NCBI RefSeq assembly: GCF_015674855.1
Contig: NZ_JADMLG010000017.1
Location: forward strand, 62,001 to 126,000
Source: Nocardia bovistercoris
GTDB taxonomy: Bacteria; Actinomycetota; Actinomycetes; Mycobacteriales; Mycobacteriaceae
DNA length: 64,000 nucleotides
Direction of reading: 5' to 3'
Positions 43,440 through 52,438 of the stretch are shown here, piece after piece. Under the pieces are notes generated by a model. The model worked only from the letters and a program-made list of their open reading frames with translations. It was not told the DNA's origin and did not search any database. Numbering within the stretch: position 1 is the first letter of the stretch; each line of letters starts with the position of its first letter. The position numbers and the translations under genes were made by a program.

Positions 43440-44285
43440 TCAGCGGGTGAGTGCCGCGCGGAAGTCGTCGTTCTCGAGGAACAGCGAGGTGTTGTCGGCG
43501 CCCAGGTGACTCCATTTGAGGTTCAGGCCGCCGTCGACGAGCAGGGTCTGGCCGGTGACGTAAGTGGACAGATCCGAGAGCAGGAACAGGATCGGCCCGG
43601 CCTGTTCCTCGGGGGTGCCGCGCCTGCCCATGGCGATGGCGGTGCGGTCGCGTTCGGGATCCTCGCCGACGTAGGCGGTGGAGGCGGGGGTCGCGGTGAC
43701 GCCGGGGGCGACCGCGTTCACCCTGATGCCCGACGACGCCAGTTCCACCGCGAGCGTGCGGGTCGCCGCGACCAGCGCGGCCTTGGCGGTGCCGTAGCCG
43801 ATGTGGAAGGGCGCGGTGTTCATCCCGCTGATCGAGGACAGGGAGACCAGCGATCCCGGCCTGCCCTGTGCCTTCAGCTCGGCGGCGACCGCCTGGCTCA
43901 TGAAGAACATGGTCTCCAGGTTCTGGGTGAACAGCTCGCGCCAGTCCGACCTGGTGACCTTGGTCGCGGCCATCCACGTCGAGGTCGCCGCCCCGCCCGC
44001 GATGTTGACCAGCCCGTGCAGGTCGCCCTGCGCGTTGCGGGCCTGCTCCAGGATCTCGGCGACGCCCTCGTCGGTGCTCGCGTCGGCGGCCACCGGGATC
44101 ACCGGAAGACCTTCGGCGGCAAGCGGTTCCACGTGTGTCGCGAGGTTCTCCTTGCCGCGGCTCACCGCGATCACGGTGGCGCCCGCGGTAGCGATCTGCC
44201 GGGTTACCGCGGTGCCGATGCCACCGCCGCCCGCCCCGGCCACGATCACCACGCGGCCGCCGAGTCCGAGGTCGATACCGCTCAT
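43440..44285 (-). CDS. SDR oxidoreductase
   Basis: This 281-residue SDR has VAGAGGGGIGTAVTRQIA for cofactor binding, NIAGG in place of NNAG, a serine in SLSSISG and YGTAKAA as YxxxK. The C-terminal part after LLVDGGLNLKW is extended by about 20 residues. ATG 44285 overlaps the propeller-gene stop by 4 bp. It probably oxidises the alcohol produced by the adjacent Rieske oxygenase to the ketone used by the BVMO. That order is inference from gene order. Confidence 0.87.
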   Translation of the reverse strand: MSGIDLGLGGRVVIVAGAGGGGIGTAVTRQIATAGATVIAVSRGKENLATHVEPLAAEGLPVIPVAADASTDEGVAEILEQARNAQGDLHGLVNIAGGAATSTWMAATKVTRSDWRELFTQNLETMFFMSQAVAAELKAQGRPGSLVSLSSISGMNTAPFHIGYGTAKAALVAATRTLAVELASSGIRVNAVAPGVTATPASTAYVGEDPERDRTAIAMGRRGTPEEQAGPILFLLSDLSTYVTGQTLLVDGGLNLKWSHLGADNTSLFLENDDFRAALTR

Positions 44286-45880
44286 GCCGCGATCCGGACC
44301 GCGAGGACGCTGCCCTCGGCGTCGGCCGAGACGTAGACGGTGCCGTCCTGCCCCGCGGTGATGCCCGCGAACGGTCCCATCGGTCCGGAGAACGGCGGCG
44401 TGCCCTTGAGCGGCTTGGCCACCACGCCTTCCGGCACGCCGACCGGCAGCTCGGAGGCCAGCGTCTGGCGCGCCTTGGTGACGAGGTCGACCGCGATCAG
44501 CGCCTTGAGCCCTACGTCGACGATCAGCAACTGGTTGCCGCGCACCAGGATTCCGTGCGGGGTCTCCAGGCCGTCGACCACGGTGTCGACGCCGCCCGCG
44601 CCAACCGAGACGATACGTCCGGCGCCGGATTCGGAGATCAGGACCGCGTTGTCGGGGCTGAAGGCGACGCCGATCGGGCGTTGCAGCCCGGAGGCGAGCA
44701 CCTCGGTCTGCCCGCCGCGCACCGACAGCGCCCGCCCGGTGCCCGCGTCGACGGTGACGATGCTGCCGTCGGAGGCCACCGCGATCCCGTAGAGCTGGTC
44801 GAAGCCGTCGGCGATGAGCCCGGTCTCCGGTTCGGGGCCGTGCTTGTAGGTGACGACCTGTCCGGTGGAGGTGGCGCCGACGAACTCGTTGACGCCGGTC
44901 GCGACGACGCCGCGCACGTAGCCGGGGGAGTTCAGGCTGAACAGCGACGCGACCACCTCGAGCTCGCCGCCGCCGCGGTACTGGTAGAAGAAGGTGCCGT
45001 CGGCGACGTAGAGGGTGCCGTCGGGGCCGACGGTGAGGTCGAGCGGCCACAGCAGCCCGCCCGGCAGCACCGACTTGCTGTCGCCGCCGCCGAGCACCTC
45101 GGTGATGGCGCCGTCGAAGCTGGAGACGAAGAGCCTGCCGTCGACGAAGGTGCAGTTGTCCAGTCCGGGCGCGAGCTGGGCGAGCACCTCGCGGTTGCCG
45201 GTGCGCGGATCGATGCGCAGCACCTGTCCCGAGCCCGCCTGGGTGGAGACGATGAACCCGGCGGCGTCGAACTTCACCGAGTCCGGGCCCGCGAGGTCTC
45301 CGACGACCCGCTCCGGCGTGCCGCCGTTGGGGTCGATGCGCCAGATGTCGTTGGTGCCCATCACGGGGTAGTAGAGGAGCCCGTCGGGGCCGACCTCCAT
45401 GGCATTGGGCATCGGCAGGTTGTCCTGGAGCACCACCGGAGCGCTGCCGTCCAGCGGCAGTTCCATGAGCCTGCCGCCGATCCGGCACTCGTTGACGAAG
45501 AGCCTGCCGTTGTGGACGGTGATGCCGTTGGCGCCGGGCAAGTCGTCGCGCAGCACGCGGCTGGTTCCGTCGGGGCTGCGCACGCTGACGCGCGCGTCCA
45601 TGTACTCGGTGGCGATGAGGTTGCCATCGACGTCGAAGGCGATGTCGTCGGGCGCGATGATGTCGCTGCCCTTGGCGCTGATGGTCTCGATATCGCCGGT
45701 GGTGATGTCGAGCGCGCTGATCGTGCTGCCCGCGACCTGGGCCACGTAGATGCGTTTGTCCGGACCGGTGCGCAGTCCGTTGGCGCCGAACAGCCTGCTC
45801 GGCGGCGTGACCCGCTCGACGCTGACGCCTTCGGCGACGGTGATGGGTGTGGTGCTGCTGTAACGCGCCCCTCGAGTCAC
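44282..45880 (-). CDS. SMP-30/NHL-type beta-propeller protein, lactonase-like
   Basis: This 532-residue protein is built of repeated propeller blades (for example IAPDDIAFDVDGNLIATEYMD, MPNAMEVGPDGLLYYP, DLTVGPDGTLYVADG, PIGVAFSPDNAVLISESG), about eleven in all, suggesting two propellers. SMP-30-like proteins hydrolyse lactones using a calcium ion. Here a lactone from the BVMO reaction would be a logical substrate, but simple scaffolding is possible. GTG 45880 was chosen for GGAGG eight bases upstream. It is the first gene of the 9.8-kb operon. Confidence 0.8.
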   Translation of the reverse strand: MTRGARYSSTTPITVAEGVSVERVTPPSRLFGANGLRTGPDKRIYVAQVAGSTISALDITTGDIETISAKGSDIIAPDDIAFDVDGNLIATEYMDARVSVRSPDGTSRVLRDDLPGANGITVHNGRLFVNECRIGGRLMELPLDGSAPVVLQDNLPMPNAMEVGPDGLLYYPVMGTNDIWRIDPNGGTPERVVGDLAGPDSVKFDAAGFIVSTQAGSGQVLRIDPRTGNREVLAQLAPGLDNCTFVDGRLFVSSFDGAITEVLGGGDSKSVLPGGLLWPLDLTVGPDGTLYVADGTFFYQYRGGGELEVVASLFSLNSPGYVRGVVATGVNEFVGATSTGQVVTYKHGPEPETGLIADGFDQLYGIAVASDGSIVTVDAGTGRALSVRGGQTEVLASGLQRPIGVAFSPDNAVLISESGAGRIVSVGAGGVDTVVDGLETPHGILVRGNQLLIVDVGLKALIAVDLVTKARQTLASELPVGVPEGVVAKPLKGTPPFSGPMGPFAGITAGQDGTVYVSADAEGSVLAVRIAA

Positions 45881-46331
45881 AGTGAGGGCCCTCCGATGCG
45901 GTGAGAAGTCGATATTCGCGTGGCGGCACGGTCCGGACCCGGCGGTGCCGTGGAAACGGGAATCCGATCGGGGCATTGCCCTGGCCGCGTGTCGTAGGTC
46001 ACGCTACTTCAATCCTCACAAGGATAGCAATACTTGAAGGATGGTTTACCGGAGAGTAGTAGCTCGAGCGGGGTGCGATGCGGCCGGAGCTTGCCCTTGC
46101 GTGCGGTGCGGGCCGATCGTGGTAGCTCTATGAAATATGTTGCGTTCCAGCCAGTTTGCGCGCATTCGCAGGTCGCGGACACGCGTCGGCGCGGTCCGCG
46201 AGTGGGTGAAGTCTCGCGCGATCATCCGATAGCGCCGTACCACACTGGATGAGAACGCCATTATCGTATGCGGTTCTGCCCGCGCCGCCAAGGGGAAATA
46301 TGCGGGTCGGAGTGTTATTCGGGTGCGTCGC
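45881..46331. other. Gene-free control region upstream of the BVMO/Rieske operon
   Basis: Besides the operator block at 46005-46032, no gene or clear repeat is seen. The operator lies 125 bp before the propeller start, which implies a long leader or a second promoter. The stretch 46040-46331 is lower in GC than its surroundings and may hold a decayed gene, but no reading frame resembles a known protein. Confidence 0.4.
46005..46032 (-). promoter_or_regulatory. ATCCT-N4-AGGAT operator/promoter block, copy 1
   Basis: The core palindrome is ATCCT-CACA-AGGAT at 46012-46025. Read leftward, the 28-bp block is identical in 27 positions to the block at 47217-47244. It includes TATCCT, a possible -10 for the propeller-led operon. 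Confidence 0.65.
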
Positions 46332-47159
46332 TCAGAGGCGGGAGCGGTGGATCGACTGCATGGACAGTCGGGCGCCCGCGGACGAGGCGTTGACCACGCC
46401 GTCGTCGAAACGGTCGAGCACAAGGGCCTGGGTGGCGGCGAGATGGGTGCGGTAGAGCCGCTCCGCCTCGGCGGGACGGCCCGCCTCGATCTCGGTGGCG
46501 ATCCTGCGGTGCGTGCGCACCACCGCCTCGGCCTCGACCTCCGAGGGGTATTCCCCGCGCTGGGTGAGTGCCTCCGCCCAGGCCTCCTCCTGTGCCGACC
46601 ACAGCGTGACCAGCGTGCTCACCACGTAGCGGACGGTGAGATTCGGCGTGTGCGCGACGATCAGGTCGTGGAACTCGCGGGCCGTGTGGGTGAAGGCGAC
46701 GCCGTCGGTGACCAGTTCGGCCGAGCGTTCGACGTTCTCGATGAGCGCGGGCACGACCGTGGCGGCGCGGTCCCGGCGCTCGGCGCATTCGGCGGCGCAC
46801 AGCGGTTCCAGCATGCGCAGGCCCGCGGCCAGGTCGCCGAGGGTGACGCGGGCGCCCTGTAGGGCCAGGCCCAGGTGATAGGCTGCCGACGCCTCGTCGG
46901 GGCGATGGACCTCGGCGCCGCCGACATTGCCGCGGCGCACCGTGACCAGGCCCTCGGTCTCCAGGATGCGCAGCGCCTCTCGGATCGAGGGATAGCTGAC
47001 GCCGAAGTCCTGCACCAGCTGGTCCTGGGTGGGGAGGCGGTAGTCCTCGTCGCCCGCGAGGATGCGGGTGCGCAGTTCGGCGGCGACGGTCTCGGCGATC
47101 CGACGTTGCGGGACCCGCCCGCGTCTGGCGGCGCTCTGGCCGCGCTCCGCGGCGGTCAC
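46332..47159 (-). CDS. GntR-family (FadR/FCD-type) transcriptional regulator
   Basis: This 275-residue regulator has a winged helix at about 20-85 (AETVAAELRTRILAG, LPTQDQLVQDFGVSYPSIREALRILETEGLVTVRRG) and a helical FCD ligand domain (ECAERRDRAATV, HTAREFHDLIVAHTPN, HRRIATEIEAGRPAEAERLYRTHL). GTG 47159 is the only reasonable start; its ribosome binding site is weak. It is divergent from the dehydrogenase operon at 47256, with an ATCCT-N4-AGGAT block between. Position makes it the best candidate to bind the three such sites. FadR-type regulators often respond to acyl-CoA or acid ligands. Confidence 0.9.
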   Translation of the reverse strand: MTAAERGQSAARRGRVPQRRIAETVAAELRTRILAGDEDYRLPTQDQLVQDFGVSYPSIREALRILETEGLVTVRRGNVGGAEVHRPDEASAAYHLGLALQGARVTLGDLAAGLRMLEPLCAAECAERRDRAATVVPALIENVERSAELVTDGVAFTHTAREFHDLIVAHTPNLTVRYVVSTLVTLWSAQEEAWAEALTQRGEYPSEVEAEAVVRTHRRIATEIEAGRPAEAERLYRTHLAATQALVLDRFDDGVVNASSAGARLSMQSIHRSRL

Positions 47160-47216
47160 GCTGGTCGCCTGTCGGTCATGTCGGCAGTTTAATCGGTCGA
47201 CCAGTGTGCATACAAA

Positions 47217-47244
47217 TATTGCTATCCTTATGAGGATTGAAGTA
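47217..47244 (+). promoter_or_regulatory. ATCCT-N4-AGGAT operator/promoter block, copy 2
   Basis: The core is ATCCT-TATG-AGGAT at 47224-47237. TATCCT at 47223-47228 is a likely -10 for the dehydrogenase operon, leaving only a short leader before its start. The block lies between the GntR gene and that operon and matches copy 1 at 27 of 28 positions. Confidence 0.7.
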
Positions 47245-47255
47245 CGGTGCGACAC

Positions 47256-48425
47256 ATGGACTTCACGATGGGTGAGTCCGCCGCGAGACTCCGAGGCGAG
47301 CTGCGGCGGCTGATTGCCGAGGAGGTCCCCGCCGACTATCTCGGCGCGTTCACCGACGATCCCGCGGATCTCGCTGTCGCCCAGCGGTTCTGCCGCGTAC
47401 TGGCGCAACGGGGACTGCTCTGCGCGGCTTGGCCGCGCGAATTCGGTGGTGCGGGCGCCTCGGTGTGGGAACAGACCGTGGTCCGCGAGGAGATGTGGGC
47501 ACATCACGAACCGCGGGGCGCGCAGTACATGGGCGTCAACTGGGTCGGGCCGACTCTCATGCGGCACGGGACGCCCGAACAGCAGGGCAAGCACCTGCCC
47601 TCGATCGCGCGCGGCGAGGTCATCTGGTGCCAGGGCTTCAGCGAACCCGACGCGGGCTCGGATCTGGCGTCCCTGCGCACCGCGGCGCGCCCCGACGGCG
47701 ACGGCTGGCGGATCAGCGGCCAGAAGATCTGGACCTCCTACGCCACCATGGCGCAATGGTGCTTCCTGCTGGCCCGCACCTCGAACGAGGGACGCAAGCA
47801 GCAGGGGCTCACGGTGTTCCTGGTGCCGATGTCCGCCCCGGGCATCGAGGTCAGGCCGATCCGCTCCATGCTCGGGCCGCACCACCTCAACGAGGTCTTC
47901 TTCGACGAGGTGCGGGTGACCCCGGCCGACGTGCTCGGCACGGTGGGCGATGGCTGGGCCGTGGTGCAGGAGGTGCTTGCCTTCGAACGGGTCGGCATCG
48001 CCCGCTACGCCCGCTGCGAGAAGTTGCTCGCGGCCGCGCCCGAGGTGCTCGGGACGCGCTGGGACGAGGTGCCCGAAGCGCTTCGGGCTCGCTGGGCGCG
48101 GATGCTCGTGCGCGCTCGGCGCGCGAGATTGCTTGCCTACCAGGTGGTTTCCATGCAGAGCAGCGGCCGGGTCGAACCCGGCGACGCCGCCGCCTACCGC
48201 ATCGCGGTGACCCGCCTCGATCAGGAGAGCGCGGCCGTACTGACCGAACTGGCGGCCTATGTCACCGGTGAGGACAAGCAGCGACGGCAATACCGGCGCG
48301 CGGTCGAGGACCACTGGCGTTACGCGAACGCCGCGACGGTGGCCTCGGGCAGTATCGAGATGCAGAAGATCCTGCTGGCCCGCGCCCTGCTCGGCGACCG
48401 CCGTCGTGCCGGGGAGGCGGCATGA
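47256..48425 (+). CDS. Acyl-CoA dehydrogenase, long catalytic subunit
   Basis: This 389-residue flavoprotein has WCQGFSEPDAGSDLASL at about 124-140, IWTSYATMAQWCFLLART and E244-R245 (LAFERVGIAR) at the catalytic helix-G site. The MCAD-type site reads ASGSIEMQK. ATG 47256 fits the family opening MDFTMGE; GTG 47247, three codons earlier, is an alternative, and neither has a clear ribosome binding site. It opens a five-gene operon in which all junctions overlap by 4 bp. Its partner is the short subunit at 48422. Confidence 0.9.
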   Translation: MDFTMGESAARLRGELRRLIAEEVPADYLGAFTDDPADLAVAQRFCRVLAQRGLLCAAWPREFGGAGASVWEQTVVREEMWAHHEPRGAQYMGVNWVGPTLMRHGTPEQQGKHLPSIARGEVIWCQGFSEPDAGSDLASLRTAARPDGDGWRISGQKIWTSYATMAQWCFLLARTSNEGRKQQGLTVFLVPMSAPGIEVRPIRSMLGPHHLNEVFFDEVRVTPADVLGTVGDGWAVVQEVLAFERVGIARYARCEKLLAAAPEVLGTRWDEVPEALRARWARMLVRARRARLLAYQVVSMQSSGRVEPGDAAAYRIAVTRLDQESAAVLTELAAYVTGEDKQRRQYRRAVEDHWRYANAATVASGSIEMQKILLARALLGDRRRAGEAA

Positions 48426-49399
48426 CCGCCGCGGCCCCTGGCGGGGCATCGATGGACATCCACCTGTGCGCGGAGGCGACCGAATTCGGCAAGCAGGCCG
48501 TGCGCGCGCTCGGCGCGGCGGGCGGTGACGAACTGATCCAGCGGGCCGAGGCCGCGCCCGCGCGGCGCACCGAACTGGTGGAACCGGTGCTGGAGGCGCT
48601 CGGCGCGTGGGAACTGCGCCCGCGCCGCGACGCGGTGGAATCCGAGGCCGCGGCGGCCCTGTGCCGAGCGGCGGGCTACTGGGCGGCGCCGTATCCGGTG
48701 GCCGAACGCCTCGCCCGCCCCGAGGACCTCGACGTCGACGGGCTGGTCGTGATCGCGGGCGAGGAGCCGAGCGCCGCCATCTCGAACATCGACATCCGTT
48801 GGGGTGCTGTTACTTTCGACGGTGTGCGCGGTGCGGTCACGGTCGGCCCGCCGGACGGGACCGCGCGCGAAACCGCGTTCGTGGCGCCGCTCGAGGTGCG
48901 CCCGCTCGACTCCGACGGCGCGCAGGATCTCGCCCTCGCGCTGGTCCTGCCCTGCTGGACGTTGCTCGGCATGCTCGATCGCGCCGTGGAACTGGCGCGT
49001 GAACACGTGTTGGTGCGCGAACAGTTCGGTCGGGCGCTCTCGGAGTTCCAGTCGGTGCAGTTCCAGCTCACCGACGCCGAGGTCGACCGGCGCGGCGCGG
49101 ACATCCTCGCCCGCTACGCGCTCTGGAGCATCCAGACCGGGAGCGACGACGCGCTCGTCGACGCCCTTTCGCTGCGTTCGGCCGTGTTGGAGGCCGCCGA
49201 CTCCGTCTTCCGTGTCGCGCACCAACTGCACGGCGCCACCGGCTTCTGCGACGAATCGACGCTGTCCTGGCTGTCGCGCCACAGCCTGCCGCTGCGCAGG
49301 CTGCCGCTGGCCGCGGGCGCCACCGACGACCACCTGACCCGACTGGTCGGCCGCCGAGGGCCGACCGGACTGTTCTCCGACCCGGGGGAGTACCGGTGA
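48422..49399 (+). CDS. Acyl-CoA dehydrogenase, short (non-catalytic type) subunit
   Basis: This 325-residue protein has a poorly conserved N-terminal half and a recognisable C-terminal helical domain (REHVLVREQFGRALSEFQSVQFQL, AHQLHGATGFCDES). At the helix-G site it reads CWTLLGMLDRAVE without ER, so it should not catalyse on its own. ATG 48422 overlaps the stop of the long subunit (ATGA). It is the probable structural or FAD-site partner of that protein. Confidence 0.82.
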   Translation: MTAAAPGGASMDIHLCAEATEFGKQAVRALGAAGGDELIQRAEAAPARRTELVEPVLEALGAWELRPRRDAVESEAAAALCRAAGYWAAPYPVAERLARPEDLDVDGLVVIAGEEPSAAISNIDIRWGAVTFDGVRGAVTVGPPDGTARETAFVAPLEVRPLDSDGAQDLALALVLPCWTLLGMLDRAVELAREHVLVREQFGRALSEFQSVQFQLTDAEVDRRGADILARYALWSIQTGSDDALVDALSLRSAVLEAADSVFRVAHQLHGATGFCDESTLSWLSRHSLPLRRLPLAAGATDDHLTRLVGRRGPTGLFSDPGEYR

Positions 49400-50175
49400 C
49401 CTACGACGCGCTGCCGTCCGGACTGACGGTGACCGGCGACGGACCGGTCCGCACAGTCGTCCTGGACCGTCCCGACGAGCTCAATGCCGTGAACGCCGAC
49501 CTGCATCGCGCGCTCGCCGAGGTGTGGCGGCATCTGGCCGCCGACACCGAGGCGAAGGTGGTGATCCTGACCGGATCGGGCCGCGCGTTCAGCGGGGGCG
49601 GTGACCTGGACTGGATCACCTCCTTCCTCGATGATCCGGTCGCCCGTGACGAGAGCATCCGCGAGGGCGCGCAGATCATCGAGGAGATGTTGCGGTTCCC
49701 GCTGCCGGTGATCGCGGCGGTCAACGGCGCGGCCGTCGGGCTCGGTGCGAGTATCGCGGTGCTCTGCGATGTGGTGTTGATGTCGGAGCGGGCCTATCTG
49801 GCCGACCCGCACGTCGCGGTCGGACTCGTGGCCGGTGACGGTGGCGCGGCCTTCTGGCCGCTGCTCACCCCGATCCTGCGGACCCGCGAATACCTCTACA
49901 CCGGCGATCGTATCGATGCGGCCACCGCCGTCGAGGTGGGACTCGCCTCGCGGGTGGTCGCGGCCGCCGATCTGCTCGGCGAGGCCGAGAAATTGGCTCA
50001 GCGGCTCGCGGCTCAGCCGCAGGAGGCGCTGCGCGGCACCAAACGCGTGGTGAACATGTATCTTTCGCAGGCGCTCGGCGGACCCATGCAGGCCGGATTC
50101 GCGGCCGAGGTGGTCAGCATGCAGACACCGGAACACCGGGAACGACTACTGGCGCTGCGGAATCGGTCCCGATGA
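49396..50175 (+). CDS. Enoyl-CoA hydratase/isomerase family protein
   Basis: This 259-residue crotonase-fold protein has VVLDRPDELNAVN, GSGRAFSGGGDLDWI and VNGAAVGLGASIAVLCDVV. GLVAGDGGAAFWPLL matches the equivalent of the hydratase at 6439, to which it is clearly related along its length. GTG 49396 overlaps the upstream stop and its own stop overlaps the next ATG. It sits between two dehydrogenase pairs and probably hydrates the product of one of them. Confidence 0.88.
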   Translation: MTYDALPSGLTVTGDGPVRTVVLDRPDELNAVNADLHRALAEVWRHLAADTEAKVVILTGSGRAFSGGGDLDWITSFLDDPVARDESIREGAQIIEEMLRFPLPVIAAVNGAAVGLGASIAVLCDVVLMSERAYLADPHVAVGLVAGDGGAAFWPLLTPILRTREYLYTGDRIDAATAVEVGLASRVVAAADLLGEAEKLAQRLAAQPQEALRGTKRVVNMYLSQALGGPMQAGFAAEVVSMQTPEHRERLLALRNRSR

Positions 50176-51365
50176 GCGATCTCGACGCGTTCCGGGCCGA
50201 GGTCCGCGATTGGTGCCGCGCGAATATCCCCGCCGACTGGCGGCGGACTCAGACCGGGCCGTCGGAGGCGGAATTCGTGCGTTTCCAACAGGATTGGTTC
50301 TGCGGTCTGCGCGATGCCGGGTACGCGGTGCCGCACTGGCCGCGTGAATACGGCGGCGGCATGTCGGTGGAGCGGCAGATGGTGCTGTATCAGGAATTGG
50401 CCGCGGCCGACGCGCCGCGACTGGTGCTGGCTTTCGTCGGTATCCACCACGCCGCGGCGACTCTGCTCGGCGCGGGGACCGATGAGCAGCGTGCCCGTCA
50501 CCTGCCCGCGATCCTCGACGGTGAGATCTGGGCGCAGGGGTTCTCCGAACCCGGTGCGGGCTCGGATCTGGCCGCGCTGCGCACCTCGGCGCGTCGTGAC
50601 GGCGACGGCTATCGGGTCACCGGTCAGAAGGTGTGGGCCAGTGGCGCGCAGTACGCGGACTGGTGCCTGCTGTTGGCCCGCACCGATCCGGATGCGCCCA
50701 AACGTAAGGGCATCTCGTATTTCTTGATGGATATGCGTGCCCCCGGAATCGAGGTGCGGCCGATTCGCCAGGCCACCGGGGAATCGCATTTCTGCGAGAT
50801 CTTCCTGGACGACGTGTGGATTCCGGCCGACTGCCTTGTCGGGGCGCAGAACGCGGGATGGCAAGTGGCGCAACGAACGTTGGGCGCCGAACGTGGGCTG
50901 ACCATGCTCGAACTCGCCGAACGGCTCGGCAACGCGGGCTTCCGGTGGTTGGCGCGCACCTGCACCGAACCCGGACGCGACGGCCGCAGGCCGATCGAGG
51001 ACGCCGCGGTGGCGGATCGGCTGATCGCGCTCGAGATCGAGATCACCGCGCTGCGGTCGATGTGCGCGGACCTGGTGCGCCGCCACGACACCGGTGCGGC
51101 CGGACCCGCGGACGCCTCCGTCGTGAAGCTGTACTACAGCGAACTGCTCCAGCGCATGACCGATTTCGCCGTGGAGGTCGGCGGCCTGTCCGCGCAGACC
51201 GACGTGCGCAAACCCATGTCGGGCGGATGGGAGTCCGGCGCGTGGGCGCTTGACTTCGTCGGCTCCTGGGAATGGACCATTCCGGGCGGCGCCAGCGAGA
51301 TCCAGCGCACCATCATCGGTGAGCGCGGGCTCGGACTGCCCCGAGAACCCGCAGGAGCATCGTGA
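50172..51365 (+). CDS. Acyl-CoA dehydrogenase, long catalytic subunit
   Basis: This 397-residue flavoprotein has WAQGFSEPGAGSDLAAL at about 120-136, VWASGAQYADWCLLLART and E240-R241 (LGAERGLTMLEL). The C-terminal IPGGASEIQRTIIGERGLGLPRE is typical of this FadE group. It overlaps the hydratase and the short subunit by 4 bp on each side. It forms the second long/short pair in this operon, suggesting two different acyl-CoA oxidations per pathway. Confidence 0.92.
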   Translation: MSDLDAFRAEVRDWCRANIPADWRRTQTGPSEAEFVRFQQDWFCGLRDAGYAVPHWPREYGGGMSVERQMVLYQELAAADAPRLVLAFVGIHHAAATLLGAGTDEQRARHLPAILDGEIWAQGFSEPGAGSDLAALRTSARRDGDGYRVTGQKVWASGAQYADWCLLLARTDPDAPKRKGISYFLMDMRAPGIEVRPIRQATGESHFCEIFLDDVWIPADCLVGAQNAGWQVAQRTLGAERGLTMLELAERLGNAGFRWLARTCTEPGRDGRRPIEDAAVADRLIALEIEITALRSMCADLVRRHDTGAAGPADASVVKLYYSELLQRMTDFAVEVGGLSAQTDVRKPMSGGWESGAWALDFVGSWEWTIPGGASEIQRTIIGERGLGLPREPAGAS

Positions 51366-52438
51366 GCGAGGAATTCACCGAACTGCACGACGAATTGCGA
51401 TCGGTCGCCAGAGATCTGCTCGGCAAATGCGACCGCGACACCGCGCCGGATCAGGCCCTGCTCGCCGGATCCGGGTGGCTCGGGCTCGCGGTTCCCGCCG
51501 AATTAGACGGTGCGGGCGCGACATTCGCGGAAGTGGCGGTGCTGCTCGACGAGGTCGGGCGCGCTGCCGCGCACGGCCCGTTCGCCTCGATGGTGTCGCT
51601 CGGTCTCGGCGCGCTCGACCTGGTGATCCCGAACCCGGCGCGTGACGAACTGATCCGCGCCACCGTCGCGGGCGCGGCCACTCCGATCCTCGTGCTTTCC
51701 GCCGAGTGGGACCCCGCGCTCCCGTCGGAGCCCGGCTTCCGGCTCGAATCGACCGCCGACGGCCTACGTCTCTACGGCAGTGCGGATTTCGTCCTCGACG
51801 CTCGGGAAGCGGACCGCCTGCTCACACCGGCGCGTACCGAGGACGGCACCCTCGCGCTCGTCGCACTCGAACCCGGCACGTCGGTCACCGAACAGCCGGT
51901 GGTCGACGCCACCCGCCGACCGGGCCGCGTCGAATTCGACGGCGTCGAGGTCGACCCGGAAGCGCTGTGGCACTTCGCCGACGCCTCGGCAGCGCTTCGC
52001 CGACTCCACGACCGCGCGGCTGTCACGATCACCTTCGACAGCCTCGGTCTGAGCGCGGCCATGCTCGACGCCACCGTCGAATACGTCCGCGTGCGTGAAC
52101 AATTCGGCCGCCCGATCGGCTCCTTCCAGGCTGTCAAACACGCCTGCGCCGACATGCTCGTCCAACTGACCGTCGCCCGCGAACTGGCGCGCGCCGCCGT
52201 CCGTGCCCACACCACCGCCACCCCCGACGCCACCGTCGCGATCTCGATGGCCAAGTCCTACACCACCGAAGCCGCCGTCCGCATCGCCGGAACCGCCATG
52301 CAACTACACGGCGGCATGGGCTACACCTGGGAAAGCGGCATCCACCGCTACCTCAAACGCGCCACCCTGAACCGCTCCCTCTTCGGCAGCCCGATAGCCC
52401 ACCGCCACCACCTCGCCGCCCGCTACCGCCCCGAATAG
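51362..52438 (+). CDS. Acyl-CoA dehydrogenase, short (non-catalytic type) subunit
   Basis: This 358-residue protein is the longest of the short class and keeps the N-terminal helical domain (GSGWLGLAVPAELDGAGATFAEVAVLLDEVGRAAAHGP). The C-terminal VREQFGRPIGSFQAVKHACADM and LHGGMGYTWESGIHRYLKR are strong. The helix-G region TFDSLGLSAAMLD lacks the ER pair. GTG 51362 overlaps the stop of its long partner. It ends the operon; no clear terminator hairpin follows at once. Confidence 0.85.
   Translation: MSEEFTELHDELRSVARDLLGKCDRDTAPDQALLAGSGWLGLAVPAELDGAGATFAEVAVLLDEVGRAAAHGPFASMVSLGLGALDLVIPNPARDELIRATVAGAATPILVLSAEWDPALPSEPGFRLESTADGLRLYGSADFVLDAREADRLLTPARTEDGTLALVALEPGTSVTEQPVVDATRRPGRVEFDGVEVDPEALWHFADASAALRRLHDRAAVTITFDSLGLSAAMLDATVEYVRVREQFGRPIGSFQAVKHACADMLVQLTVARELARAAVRAHTTATPDATVAISMAKSYTTEAAVRIAGTAMQLHGGMGYTWESGIHRYLKRATLNRSLFGSPIAHRHHLAARYRPE

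Noticed and set aside
40457..43450. A 997-codon rightward frame opposite the BVMO and Rieske genes
   Set aside because: Low-complexity Val/Gly/Arg antisense frame; the leftward genes carry the BVMO and Rieske fingerprints.
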